Shown here: positions 11,293 through 22,475 of the stretch, piece by piece
Position numbering within the stretch: position 1 is the stretch's first letter
How the letters are laid out: each line of letters opens with the position of its first letter
Assembly: GCF_018294505.1 (NCBI RefSeq)
Contig: NC_057809.1
Location: 138,668,979-138,732,978 of the forward strand
Source of the DNA: Triticum aestivum
Lineage: Eukaryota > Streptophyta > Magnoliopsida > Poales > Poaceae
Reading direction: 5' to 3'
Length of the DNA: 64,000 bases
Program-made: the position numbers and the translations under genes
Notes under the pieces: generated by a model
The model's database searches: none
What the model was told of the DNA's origin: nothing
Seen by the model: the letters and a program-made list of their open reading frames with translations, nothing else

Positions 11293-13344
11293 ATGAAGAA
11301 CTTGAAAGATCCAAGAACCAAGATTTATCCCTCAACTACGAGGGGAGGTAAGGAACTGCCATCTAGCTCTGCACTTGATTCACCTTCTGTTTTGAGTAAG
11401 CTTGTGACACCTAAACCTGCTTCTGCTATTAATTCTGATATGCCGCATATTATTGATGATGCCACTTCTGGTATGCATGATACTTATGATGAAACTACTT
11501 CTATGCTTGATACTACTGTGCCATTTGGTGCATTTCTTGATGAACAACTCGCTAGGGCTAGAGAGAATGAAATTATTGAAACGGATAATACTGATGAAAG
11601 TGATTATGAAGGCTCTCCTAATAAATATGAATTACCTGTTGTGCCTGTGGGCTATGTTATGGATGAAGAAACTAAAAGAGACTTTCTTGCTTGCAATGAT
11701 AGAAGTGATCTTAACAAATTATTAGCTAAGCTTAAACAAAAAACTCTGAATGCTAGAATGAAATATGATCCTGCTTATGCTACTTCACCTATCTTTGTTA
11801 CTGATAAAGATTATGAATTCTCTATTGATCTTGAGATAATTACTTTGGTTGAATCTGATCCTTTTTATGGCTATGAATTTGAAACTGTTGTGGCACATCC
11901 TACTAAATTAAATGATATAGCCACCATGTTCACTAATGATGAGAGAACTCGCTACTTTTATATCCTTAAAATATTTCCGTTCTCATTAAAGGGTGATGCT
12001 AAGATATGGTTTAATTCTCTTGATCCTAGTTGTGTGCGTAGTCCCCAGGACATGAGTTATTACTTCTCTGCTAAATATTTCCCTGCTCATAAGAAACAAG
12101 TTGCCTTAAGGGATATATATAATTTTGTGAAAATTGAAGAAGAGAGTCTCCCACAAGCTTGGGGGAGGCTTCTCCAATTACTTAATGCTCTGCCTGATCA
12201 TCCTCCTAAGAAAAATGAAATACTTGATATATTTTATAATGGACTAACCGATGCTTCCAGAGATTACCTAGATAGTTGTGTTGGTTCTATTTTTAGGGAA
12301 AGAACACCGGATGAAGCTGAAATTTTATTGAATAATATGTTGACAAATGAAAATAATTGGACACTTCCTGAGCCAGCCCCTGAGCCTATTCCTAAACCAA
12401 CTCCGAAGAAAAGGGGTGTTCTATTTCTCAGTCCTGAAGATATGCAAGAGGCAAAGAAATCCATGAAAGAAAAGGGTATTAAAGTTGAAGATGTTAAGAA
12501 TTTACCTCCTATTTAAGAAATACATGGTCTTAATTTACCGCCTATTGAAGAAACACATGGTCTTTATAACCCGACACAGGTAGTAAAGGTAAATTCTCTA
12601 TATAGATATGATAAAGCTGAAATCCCATTCACCAAGTTTGCTAGCCCATGCTTAGATGAGTTTGATAAATTTATGGTCAAGCAAGAAGACTTCAATGCTT
12701 ATTTTGGTAGAGAATTAAAACACAGTGCTGATATGCTTGAACACTTGGGTGATTATATGGCTAATGTAGGTGAACTTAAACTTATTAGCAAACATGCTTC
12801 TATGGTTACCACTCAAGTAGAACAAGTACTTAAAGCTCAAAATGATTTGCTCAATGAATTGAATAGTAAGAATAAGGAGTATGCTGTTAGAGTGGCTATT
12901 AGAACTGTTAAAATGACTCAGGAACCTTTATATCCTGAAGGCCACCCTAAGAGAATTGAGCAAGATTCTCAGAGAAATAATATAGATGCACCTAGTCCTT
13001 TTAAAAGGAAGAAAAAGAAAAATGATAGGACTTTGCATGCTTCTAGTGAACCTATTGCTGAAACACCTAAGAATCCACATGATATTTCTATTTCTGATGC
13101 TGAAACACAATCTGGTAATGAACATGAACCTAGTGATGATGTTAATGATAATGTCCATGATGATGCTCAACCTAGCAATGATAATGATACAGAAATTGAA
13201 CCTGATGTTGATCTTGATAACCCACAACCAAAGAATCAACGTTATGATAAGAAAGACTTTGTTGCTAGGAAACATGGTAAAGAAAGAGAACCATGGGTTC
13301 AAAAACCCATTCCTTTTCCTCCCAAACCATCCAAGGAGCAGGAT
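11293..13344 (+). pseudogene. E3 gag (5' part of gag-protease), one nonsense codon
   Basis: The start at 11293 follows the primer site by about 50 bases. A retrotransposon gag domain lies at about residues 205-350 (FPFSLKGDAKIWFNSL, LPQAWGRLLQLL). The reading frame stops at TAA 12514-12516. It sits in the first unit of an in-phase 33-bp tandem duplication (12499-12531, 12532-12564) whose second unit has GAA at that place, so a single substitution explains the stop. The same frame then runs open to 13344, where E4 is inserted. E4 plus its duplicated AGGAT adds 9131 bases, and after its removal the frame runs directly into the protease at 22476. The C-terminal part is acidic and asparagine/aspartate-rich (about 13080-13230). 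No zinc knuckle is seen. Confidence 0.88.
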
Positions 13345-13830
13345 TGTCGATGTCAAAACCGGCGGATCTCGGGTAGGGGGTCCCGAACTGTGCGTCAAGG
13401 CTGGATGGTAATAGGAGTCAAGGGACACGATATTTTTTACCCAGGTTCGGGCCCTCTCGATGGAGGTAATACCCTACTCCTGCTTGATTAATATTGATGA
13501 TATGGGTAGTACAAGATTAGATCTACCACGAGATCAAGGAGGCTAAACCCTAGAAGCTAGCCTACGGTATGATTGTTGTGTATGGAGTTGATTGCCTACG
13601 GACTACAACCCTCCGGTTTATATAGACACCGGGTAGGGTTAGGGTTACATAAAGTTGGTTACAATGGTAGGAGATCTTGAATATCCGCATCGCCAAGCTT
13701 GCCTTCCACGCCAAGGAAAGTCCCATCCGGACACGGGACGAAGTCTTCAATCTTGTATCTTCATAGCCCAGGAGTCTGGCTGAGGGTATAGTCCGGCTAC
13801 CCGAACACCCCCTAATCCAGGACTCCCTCA
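13345..13830 (-). repeat. E4 3' LTR
   Basis: On the plus strand it runs from TGTCGATGTC to GGACTCCCTCA, so the minus strand reads TGAGGG...GACA. A minus-strand TATA (CTATATAAA) lies within it at about 13618-13626. The next bases (13831-13842) give the minus-strand purine tract TTTAGGGGCTAC. Confidence 0.92.
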
Positions 13831-14264
13831 GTAGCCCCTAAACCAGGCTTCAATGACGACGAGTCCGGCGTGCAAATTGTCTTCGGCATTGCAAGGCGGG
13901 TTCCTCCTCCAAGTCCTTCATAGAAGATTGTAAACACCAATAGTAGTGTCCGGCTCTGCAAAATAAGCTCCCACATATTGCCATAGAGAGAATAATATTA
14001 ACACAAATCAAATCTGCTGACGTATTCCGCAGTGCGTCATCAGACTACAGCCAAGTCCTTTACTCGAATCGTTTTTACTTTTCCACATCAGCATGTTTTG
14101 CGAGGCGGTTTCCTTGGCACGTCTTGTCAAAGCAGAGATCATGTACCCCCTTTACGGGATTCTCATCAATACGGATGTGGGTAATCCAACCGCGCCACTT
14201 ATCACGGCGCTTGGGAGGCAAGCGAGTTTTACTAGGCAGGTGGGGACACACAACCGCATCCGCC

Positions 14265-14273
14265 CATATAAGG
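14265..14273 (+). promoter_or_regulatory. TATA-like box of the antisense gene
   Basis: CATATAAGG lies 114 bases before the chosen start codon. It is kept in the second copy of the gene (about 62003-62012, TCATATAAGG). This suggests, but does not prove, a promoter inside E4 separate from the LTR. Confidence 0.45.
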
Positions 14274-14386
14274 GGATAAGGATCCACCTTTTTACCTACG
14301 CCTTCTTCCTCCTTTGCCTATCCATCTCCTGCACACTCGAGCTCCAGCGCCCAAGCCTGCACTTCCCACCTCAACCTTCTCCAGGA

Positions 14387-17300
14387 ATGTCCGGAGCGGG
14401 AGGCAAGTGGAATGTCTCCTCCGGCACGGAGGGCGACGTCAAAAAGCTTAGGAAGGCCGGATACTTGTCCAAAGACATCGCGCACCGGCTTCCCGAGAAG
14501 GGGCAGCTCCTCCCCACCCCAAGGCCTCACGAGAGGGTAGTATTCCTTCCCCACTACCTCCGCGGACTGGGTTTTCCACTTCACCCATTCGTCTGGGGGC
14601 TCATGTTCTACTACGGCCTGGATTTCCATGATCTGGCCCCGAACTTCATCCTCAACATCTCGGCGTTTATCGTCGTGTGCGAGGCTTTCCTCCGCGTCCG
14701 CACCCATTTTGGCCTCTGGCTCAAGACCTTCAACGTCAAGCCCAAGGTGGTGCGCGGCAGCCAGACGGAGTGCGGAGGCGCCATGGCGGGCAAGATTGCC
14801 AACGTCCTGTGGTTCGAGGGCTCCTTCGTAGAGACCCTAAAGGGGTGGCAAGCCGGGTGGTTTTACATCACCGAGCCACGCGATCCAAAATGGATCGCAG
14901 CCCCCGAGTTCCGATCCGGACCCCCCACGCGGCTCATGACCTGGAAAGAGACGGGCCTATCGTGGGGTAACGAGGAAGAGGTGACCGGACTGAAGACATG
15001 CGTCCAGTCCCTGGTAAACAAGCCAATCAGGCTTGTAAATGTAGTCCAGGTCATGCTTGTTCGTCGAATCCTCCCGTGTCAACAACAGGACTTTACTCTG
15101 TGGGAGTTCGACCCGGCACAGCACCGAACCCTTAACAGGCTCTTCGGCACGACGTATGAAGACGTCTGGAAGGCGCTAATCAAAGGTGCCGATGCTCCCG
15201 CATCCGCTCCTGAGGACCGCGGATACAGCTCGCAGCGTCACGCTAGCGAGGTAAGCTATTTTCACCTTTTACAGGATGTTAAGTTTTTTCATAGTTTGAC
15301 TCTATGCGGGATCTAAACTCCCTTACCTTTGACAGGCTTGGCGGGCGATATCCGGACCGATTAATTGTCCGGCTCCGCTGCCTGAAGACTCGGCCCCAGC
15401 TCTACTAGCGAAGCTGCTGGTTTCGGCGCCTTATGTGGTGCCGGAGAAGAAGGCCAAGAAGAAGAAGACCACGGGGACTTGAAAGAGTGCCCGCAACGTG
15501 GTGGTGTCGGACTTGTCATCCGACGAGTCCGAGACGCCCTCCTCCCGCGAAAACGAGGAGGAAGAAGAAAACTCCCCCCCCCCCGCGGAGGGAGGAGAGA
15601 AGAGGAAGGCCGCCCCAACGGGGGAGGCCGAGGGGTCTAGGAAAAGGAAGACCCCTCCGCCGGACTACGCCCCCAGCACCGAAGAGGGCAAAGAGGAGTG
15701 GCCAAACAGGGCCAAGCGTCCGGCGAAATCGTAAGTTCAGATATTAGAATAACTCATGATGTTCCTTTGTTGCACAGCTTTCCCTAATGTCAAATGTAAT
15801 TATGCAGTCCGCCCCGGGCCGAATTCGACAAATCGTCGGGCGGCTCCCTCGACTCATCGGACGTGAACTCAGTTCCGCCCGCTGTCTCCCCCCGCACTGT
15901 AGACGACGCCGAAGTGGCGTCGCAACAAGCTCCGGGGCAGGAGGAGGTGGTCCCGGAGGAGCCGCAAGGCAACCTCCTGGACTCCAGGAGTGAAGGGCAT
16001 AAGGCCCCCCAGGGCTCCAAGTCCGGCTTTGTGCCGGACACCGCGCCGGAATCTTCCACAGTTCCGGACCGCGGTAGGCGAACTCCTTCCAAGAGGAGCA
16101 AGCCTTCTGAGCCGGCGGCCTCCGTCCAACCGGAGGTGCCGGACAATCTGCTAGAGGTGCTTGACGGCGTCTCCATCAACGAGGGGCACCATAATATTAT
16201 GAGTTCGGTGATCCAGAAGGTTCAGTCCGCCAAGAGCGGACTGACTGAAGCTTGCGCTAGCCTTCTAACAGGCTTCGAGGTAAGTAAAAATATGTAAAAA
16301 TAGTACTGCATAGACAGTAGCCCCTGATGCTTTGTTTGGCGTTCGGAAAGAAAAGCCGAATAGAGGATCTAGTAAATTTCGCAGGAGTCTAACAATAAAG
16401 AGTCAATATGCGTGTGCAGGCTTCGCTGCTATCCACCGCCGCACTGACTGCGGAGGTGGGTGTCCTGAAACAGGACCTCAAGCGGACCGAGCAAGAGCTC
16501 GGCCTTGCCAAGCGGCAGCTCGAGGAAAAAGAAGGTAGGAAATACCTTACAGAAAAAGTGCCTATAGAGAGGCGTGATTGCAAAAAATAACAAGATTGCA
16601 CTGCTTATTATAGGGGCCACAACTGAGGCGGCAACCCTCAAGCAGGCGCTGTCCGAGGCCGAAAATAAAACGGCCGCGGAGTGCACCGAGCGAGAGAAAC
16701 TTGGGGCTCAGGTCGGCGAGGTGCAGCAAGAGCTTCAGGCTCTCATGAAAAAACATGAGAGTTTGGAGCTTGAGTCAAAGACCCAAGCGTCCGAGCTCGC
16801 GGCGTCCCTTGAGACTGCCAAGTCTGCCAAGGCCGAAGCCCAAAAGGCCCTCCAAGAGTTGGAGGAGATGAAGAAGATAGAAGCGGGTAAGGCATTCTTT
16901 ATGCAAAGCAGAAATATAAAAGTAAACTAGTTGTTACTTACCCGAATCCGGAGTTCTCCAGGGGCATTCGCAGATCTTCCCCGCAACGTATCCGCCGCCG
17001 CCGCATTCTACCGAGCTGAAGAGGGCAGCTCGACGGAAAAGATGTTCTGGTCTCAGTATGCTGAGGCCGGACACCCTGTGCCCTTGAGCGACCAGATGAA
17101 ACAGCTGGTCGAGCTCCACAAGGCGGCCGAACAGGCCATGAAGGGCTTCATAGTTCGGCTGTGGCCCGAAGAGGCCCTGCCTGGGAGCTACTTCGAGCTG
17201 GTGCAGCGGCTGGTGGAGGCCTGTCCAAGGCTCGAGGTCATCAAGCGCTCCGTCTGCATCGAAGGTGCCCGTCGGGCCCTTGCCCGTGCAAAGGTGCACT

Positions 17301-17446
17301 GGGGTAAGCTGGACGGTGAGAAGCTTGTGAAGGACGGGCCGCCGCCGGGGAAGGAGCATCGCAAGCCCGAGAACTATTACAAGGATGTTCTTGCGGGTGC
17401 CCGCCTTGTGGCGGATGAATGTACCAAGGATGTAATTTTTGAATAA
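14387..17446 (+). pseudogene. E4 antisense six-exon gene, gypsy-type transposon domain plus coiled coil
   Basis: Predicted exons: 14387-15250, 15336-15730, 15808-16279, 16420-16534, 16614-16886 and 16962-17446. All introns begin GT and end AG, and their phases agree, giving 868 codons ending at TAA 17444-17446. The N-terminal exon has the pattern HPFVWGLMFYYGLDFHDLAP then CEAFLRVRTHFGLW, recalled as the 'putative gypsy type transposon' family. Exon 2 is lysine- and acid-rich, and exons 4-5 are heptad-like coiled coil (VGVLKQDLKRTEQELGLAKR). One in-frame TGA lies at 15480-15482 (codon 337), where the second copy has CGA. The frame is also open upstream to 14093. I chose the methionine at 14387 (MSGAGGKW) because it follows the TATA-like box and is conserved in the other copy. 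The biochemical role is unknown. Confidence 0.8.
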
Positions 17447-18654
17447 ACTCGCTCGTTTTTATCCTGTGCGCCGAAAACTTGTTCATAGGCGCTTAAGCAA
17501 TGCTTGTTGAATTTAAAATATTATTTTCTGTGCGGCCGTTTATCAAAAAATTGAGAGATGGCCAGTCGTCGGCTTCTGCCCCCATGCCACTAGTGCTGGG
17601 GTGTTCGAGATAAACCTGAGCGCTCTTTTTCCCATAGTTGGGTCCTTCAAGGGAGGCGCTCAGCACAACGAACCAGGCAATCGGACTATAATGCTAGAAC
17701 ACTCTCACTTAGCTATAGAACTTTATAATTTTAAATTTCGGCAAAGCCCCTAGTTCGGAAGACCGAGTTCGGGGCGCTATCCACGCCTTGGCCGGACAAA
17801 TCCAGCTCCTCGCTCGAAGCGACATAAGTCTTTAGGGACTCGAAAAACCTCTCGAACAGCGACCGGTCTCTCGCCTCATCATGACAGTCAGTTTTAGCTT
17901 TCTCCACTGAGGTGCTTAACCCAGCTCAACCGGGGCACAATCGCAGTGGTTCTCCTAGTGCTACCTTAGCCGATATAGCAGAACATAAGGCACCAAAACA
18001 TAGGAGCCGGGCAAACCCAACTATTGACCCAAATCATGATTCGGAGCCGATGCATATAGTGCTATAAGTTCGGGGTGCCGCACATGTGAAAGTGTACGGA
18101 CTTCTCACACCATATTAAAGGGTACTGAAGCCCATGGCGTACTTGTCGTACCACAGTGTACAGGTGCAACATGTCATTAATGAACATATGTAAAAGAGAG
18201 TAATGCAGAAAATAGACAAAGGCTATGCATTGTTTATAGAGAGGCTATTTATCAAAGCCGAACGATACAAATAGTGCGGTAAGCAAAAGATATTGGACTA
18301 TTCAGTATGTCCTGACCAGGGGCAGGTCGCGGAATTGTATTTAAAACAGGTATACCGCTCGTAACAGAGACCACCTGGGGGTTCCATAATGCGGCATGGC
18401 TTGGCTGCCTCCCTGGATCTTGCATCGTTTGTGCGGCAGTCGAATTGCCGAACAGGTCGTCCGAAGTATGGAGTCCTGAAAGTAAGAAAAAATTAAAAAA
18501 AAGAATCCGGCAGCCCCTAGTACGTTTTAAGCCCTATTTTGGGTGTGCCGTTATTGTGCCCCTTCCCCTATGCCCATGGTATTTCAAGGGCGTAGTTATG
18601 TACGCGAGGTACTGGTTTCGCTATGTCGCGAAAGCTGGGGTTGGGGCCGCATTG
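17447..18654. other. E4 gene-free stretch between antisense gene and gag-protease
   Basis: About 1.2 kb lies between the two convergent genes. In an autonomous Tat element the polymerase genes would lie here. I see no reverse transcriptase, RNase H or integrase motif on either strand. Confidence 0.6.
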
Positions 18655-20709
18655 CTACGCTTGCTCAGAGTGTGCCAGGTAGTCCTGCTGTGGGTTACTC
18701 CGGGCGCGCTTGGCAGTGTCTGGCTTTTTAATGGCCAGACTGGAGAATTGCCTGAGAAGGCTACTTTGTACCTCCGCTGCGAGAGCCGCCGTATGCTCCT
18801 CCGTACGGAGGGAGCGTTCAGTGTTTCCGTTGACCGTAATTACTCCTCGAGGGCCTGGCATCTTGAGCTTTAGATATGCGTAGTGTGGCACCGCATTGAA
18901 CTTTGCAAATGCGGTTCGTCCGAGCAGGGCGTGATAGCCACTGCGAAACGGGACTATATCGAAGATTAACTCTTCGCTTCGGAAATTGTACGGGGATCCG
19001 AAGACCACGTCAAGTGTTACTGAGCCTGTACAGTTGGCTTCTACACCTGGTATAACGCCTTTAAAGGTCGTTCTTGTGGGCTTAATCCTTGAGGGATCTA
19101 TGCCCATTTTCTGCACTGTATCCTGATAAAGCAGGTTCAGGCTACTGCCGCCGTCCATGAGGACTCTTGTGAGATGAAATCCATCGATGATTGGGTCGAG
19201 AACCAATGCGGCGAAGCCACCATGACGGATGCTAGTGGGATGGTCCCTTCGATCAAAAGTGATCGGGCAGGAGGACCATGGGTTGAACTTTGGGGCGACT
19301 GGCTCTATCGCGTATACGTCCCGTAGCGCACGCTTCCGCTCCTGCTTGGGAATGCGGGTTGCGTATATCATGTTACCCGTCCGCACTTGTGGGGGAAAGC
19401 CCTTCTGTCCATTATTGTTCGGCAGCTTGGGCTCCTCGTTGTCGCTGTGCAGCCCCTTGTCTCTGTTTTCGGCCCTTAACTTGCCTGCCTGCTTGAACAC
19501 CCAACAATCCCTGTTAGTGTGATTGGCTGGCCTTTTGGGGGTGCCATGTATCTGGCACAAGCGATCGAGTATTTGGTCCAAACTGGACGGGCCCTGAGTA
19601 TTCTTTTTGAATGGCTTTTTCCGCTGACCGGATTTATAGCCTTTGAATCCGGCATTGACTGCCATGTCTTCATTGTTGTCGCTATTAACGCGGCGTTTTT
19701 GCTTATTCTGACGTGTCCTGTCACTTTTGTCCTTGGTATCCAAATTACCAGGGTTCTTTGATAAGTTGTTACTGCGAGCTAGCCAGCTGTCTTCTCCCGC
19801 GCAAAAGCGGGTCATGAGTGTCGTGAGGGCTGCCATGGATTTCAGCTTTTCCTGTCCCAGGTGCCGGGCAAGCCACTCGTCGCGGATGTTATGCTTGAAG
19901 GCTGCTAGGGCCTCTTCTTTCGGACAGTCGACTATCTGGTTTTTCTTTGTTAGGAACCGTGTCCAGAATTGTCTGGCCGATTCCTCTGGCTGCTGAATTA
20001 TGTGGCTTAAGTCATCGGCATCCGGCGGTCGCACGTAAGTGCCCTGGAAGTTGTTGAGGAATGCGGCTTCCAGGTCCTCCCAAGAACCGATTGAGTCTGC
20101 TGGCAAGTTGTTAAGCCAATGCCGGGCCAGTCCTTTAAGTTTGAGCGGGAGGTATTTGATGGCGTGTAGATCATCGCCGCGTGCCATGTGGATGTGAAGG
20201 AGATAATCCTCGATCCATACCGCCGGATCTGTTGTGCCATCGTATGATTCGATGTTTACGGGTTTGAAACCCTCTGGGATTTTATGATCCATTACTTCAT
20301 TCGTGAAGCATAGCGGGTGTGCGGCGCCTCTGTACTGGGCTATATCACGACGCAGCTCGGAAGAGCTATGTCTGTTGTGTTCGGCCCGGCCGGATTTGTT
20401 GTATCCGGAGTGAAGATCATTGTCACATGCCGTAGGGCGCCTGCGCGATCCGTAGATCGATCTTGTTTGTCTTGCCTTATCCTCCAGTATGTCTCGCAGG
20501 TCGGGCGCATTTTCCCGTGCCTTAGTTGAGCGGCGTCGGGGCATGGCTTGGGTGGAGGGCCGAGAGGCCTCTCTGTCGCGGCCGCGAGGTGGCCGGTCTG
20601 CCATGTCATGCGCTGGTGATGTAGGTGCTTCCTCCTCTGATCGAGGGTAGCGGCCTGCGCTTCGGGTAACTCTTGGAGGGGCGTTCGAGTTCATACTCTT
20701 CGGCCGCAA
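18655..20709 (-). CDS. E4 gag-protease, open frame of 684 codons
   Basis: The basic, serine/arginine-rich start is followed by a Gypsy gag domain at about residues 160-300 (AIKYLPLKLKGLARHWLNNL, FWTRFLTKKNQIVDCP). A zinc-finger-like CQIHG...NHTNRDC lies around residue 400. The aspartic protease motif LMDGGSSLNLLY has its catalytic Asp at about residue 519, with a following HALLGRTAFAKF. It is the longest intact frame in the window. The first Met at 20709 is probably internal, because homologous gag sequence continues upstream in decayed form (20710-21682). The product would form capsid and mature it. The frame stops without running into reverse transcriptase. Confidence 0.85.
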   Translation of the reverse strand: MRPKSMNSNAPPRVTRSAGRYPRSEEEAPTSPAHDMADRPPRGRDREASRPSTQAMPRRRSTKARENAPDLRDILEDKARQTRSIYGSRRRPTACDNDLHSGYNKSGRAEHNRHSSSELRRDIAQYRGAAHPLCFTNEVMDHKIPEGFKPVNIESYDGTTDPAVWIEDYLLHIHMARGDDLHAIKYLPLKLKGLARHWLNNLPADSIGSWEDLEAAFLNNFQGTYVRPPDADDLSHIIQQPEESARQFWTRFLTKKNQIVDCPKEEALAAFKHNIRDEWLARHLGQEKLKSMAALTTLMTRFCAGEDSWLARSNNLSKNPGNLDTKDKSDRTRQNKQKRRVNSDNNEDMAVNAGFKGYKSGQRKKPFKKNTQGPSSLDQILDRLCQIHGTPKRPANHTNRDCWVFKQAGKLRAENRDKGLHSDNEEPKLPNNNGQKGFPPQVRTGNMIYATRIPKQERKRALRDVYAIEPVAPKFNPWSSCPITFDRRDHPTSIRHGGFAALVLDPIIDGFHLTRVLMDGGSSLNLLYQDTVQKMGIDPSRIKPTRTTFKGVIPGVEANCTGSVTLDVVFGSPYNFRSEELIFDIVPFRSGYHALLGRTAFAKFNAVPHYAYLKLKMPGPRGVITVNGNTERSLRTEEHTAALAAEVQSSLLRQFSSLAIKKPDTAKRARSNPQQDYLAHSEQA

Positions 20710-21682
20710 GGACTTCAGTCCATCTGTCAGCTAGCAAATCTTGGGCAGCTCTAAGCTATTGCTGCTTTTTCTTGAGGCTGCTTGCCGTGGCTAAAAGCCT
20801 GCGTTTAAAACGCTCTTGTTCGGCGGGGTCTGATGGTATGACGAATTCGTCGTCATCGAGGCTTGCCTTGTCTTCGGAGGGAGGCGTATAGTTATCATCC
20901 TCGACCTCTCAGTCTGCCGCTCTCTCATGAGGGCTGGCTTCTCCATCTTCCTATGCCGAATCTTGTTGAGGTGGGTGTTCTTCGGCGCTATCCGGGGTAG
21001 TATTATCTCCCGTGCCGGAATCACCGTTTTTGCTTTGGCGGGATTTAGAGCGGTGCCGCTGACACCGGCGCTTTGGCTGTTTCTTGGGGGCGTCATCCCC
21101 CCCTGTTCCATCGCCATCTCCATCTTTTGGAGTATCCACCATATATATGTCATATGACGAGGTGGCCTTCCAGCGCCCTACAGGTGCTGGTTCCTGTTCG
21201 TCTCCTACATCGTCGTCCATGTCGTAGATGTCTTCGGAGCTGAAGTCAAGCATGTCGGTTAGATTGTCGATAGTGGCTATAAAGTGGGTGGTGGGTGGGC
21301 TTTGAATTTCTTCATCGTCTGTATCCCACCCTCGCTGAGCGTAGTCCAGCCAGGGCTCTCCTGATAAAGAGAGAGACTTAAGGGAATTCAGGATGTCGCC
21401 AAAAGGCGAATGCTGAAAGATGTCTGCGGCGGTGAACTCCATTATCGGCGCCCAATCGGATTCGATTGGCAGGGGCGCGGGGGGTTCGGAGTCCGGGGAG
21501 GAGTCCGGATCCTCGGAGTCACGGGTCGTGCAGAGTGCGGGGCTGGAGGTCGGCTCGATCGCCTCTGAGATCGCAGCCCCTAAGGCAGCGTCCAACCGCC
21601 GATCCTCGATCGGCGCAGTAGGCTCCGAATCAATGGCCGAAACCAATGCGTGTGCAGCCTCCAAGGCGCTGTTCGGCGGCAA
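20710..21682 (-). pseudogene. E4 gag N-terminal region, decayed
   Basis: 21682-20951 is an open acidic, proline-rich segment (MPPNSALEAAHALVS, YAQRGWDTDDEEIQ). The same frame continues past three stop codons (near 20951, 20908 and 20758) while still encoding EDKASLDDDEFVIPSDPAEQ, then needs a frameshift to join the frame opening at 20709. Confidence 0.7.
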
Positions 21683-21965
21683 AGCTATATCATGTCCATC
21701 GAGACAGTGCGGCGCGCTTGGCTATGGCTTGAATCCGTCGAAGATGAAGTCCCCGTGGATGTCAGCCGTGTAGTTTAGGCTTCCAAACCTGACCTGACGG
21801 CCAGGGGCGTAGCTTTCGATCTGCTCAAGGTGGCCGAGCGAATTGGCCCGCAGAGCGAAGCCGCCGAAGACGAAGATCAGTCCGGGGAGAAAAGTCTCAC
21901 CCTGGACTGTATCATTGTTGATGACCAAAGGAGCCGTCGGGCCTAAAGGCGACGACACAGAGGAA

Positions 21966-21984
21966 CTCTCAATGAAAGCACCAA
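21966..21984 (-). other. E4 primer-binding site
   Basis: On the minus strand TTGGTGCTTTCATTGAGAG directly follows the 5' LTR. This string is familiar from grass Gypsy elements. I do not assign the tRNA. Confidence 0.7.
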
Positions 21985-22470
21985 TGTCAGTGTCAAAACC
22001 AGCGGATCTCGAGTAGGGGGTCCCGAAGTGTGCGTCAAGGCCGGATGGTAACAGGAGACAAGGGACACGATGTTTTTTACCCAGGTTCGGGCCCTCTCGA
22101 TGGAGCTAATACCCTACTCCTGCTTGATTAATATTGATGATATGAGTAGTACAAGAGTAGATCTACCACGAGATCAAGGAGGCTAAACCCTAGAAGCTAG
22201 CCTATGGTATGATTGTTGTGTATGGAGTTGATTGCCTACGGACTACAACCCTCCGGTTTATATAGACACCGGATAGGGTTAGGGTTACATAAAGTCGGTT
22301 ACAATGGTAGGAGATCTTGAATATCCGCATCGCCAAGCTTGCCTTCCACGCCAAGGAAAGTCCCATCCGGACACGGGACGAAGTCTTCAATCTTGTATCT
22401 TCATAGTCCAGGAGTCCGGCTGAAGGTATAGTCCGGCTACCCGAACACCCCCTAATCCAGGACTCCCCCA
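21985..22470 (-). repeat. E4 5' LTR
   Basis: It runs from TGTCAGTGTC to GGACTCCCCCA on the plus strand. The minus-strand TATA CTATATAAA is at 22258-22266. Confidence 0.92.
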
Positions 22471-22475
22471 AGGAT

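Larger units (their letters stand above)
13345..22470 (-). mobile_element. E4: Tat-type Gypsy element with antisense gene, inserted in E3
   Basis: Identical-length 486-bp LTRs (13345-13830; 21985-22470) are flanked by the 5-bp target duplication AGGAT (13340-13344 and 22471-22475). By eye about 18 of 486 positions differ. On the minus strand there is a primer-binding site next to the right LTR, a decayed gag N-terminus, a long open gag-protease, about 1.2 kb without genes, and then, antisense, a spliced gene near the 3' LTR. Antisense genes between pol and the 3' LTR are known from Tat-lineage Gypsy elements. Reverse transcriptase, RNase H and integrase are missing. Confidence 0.92.

Noticed and set aside
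12928..13428. Long frames opposite and out of frame with E3 gag
   Set aside because: Shadows of the acidic, Asn/Asp-rich gag tail. Hydrophobic composition is explained by reading GAT/AAT-rich DNA in other frames.
14093..14386. Upstream extension of the antisense gene (start at 14093)
   Set aside because: The frame is open in both copies, but it would include the TATA-like box and pre-gene region. The conserved Met at 14387 is the more economical start, though the extension is not excluded.
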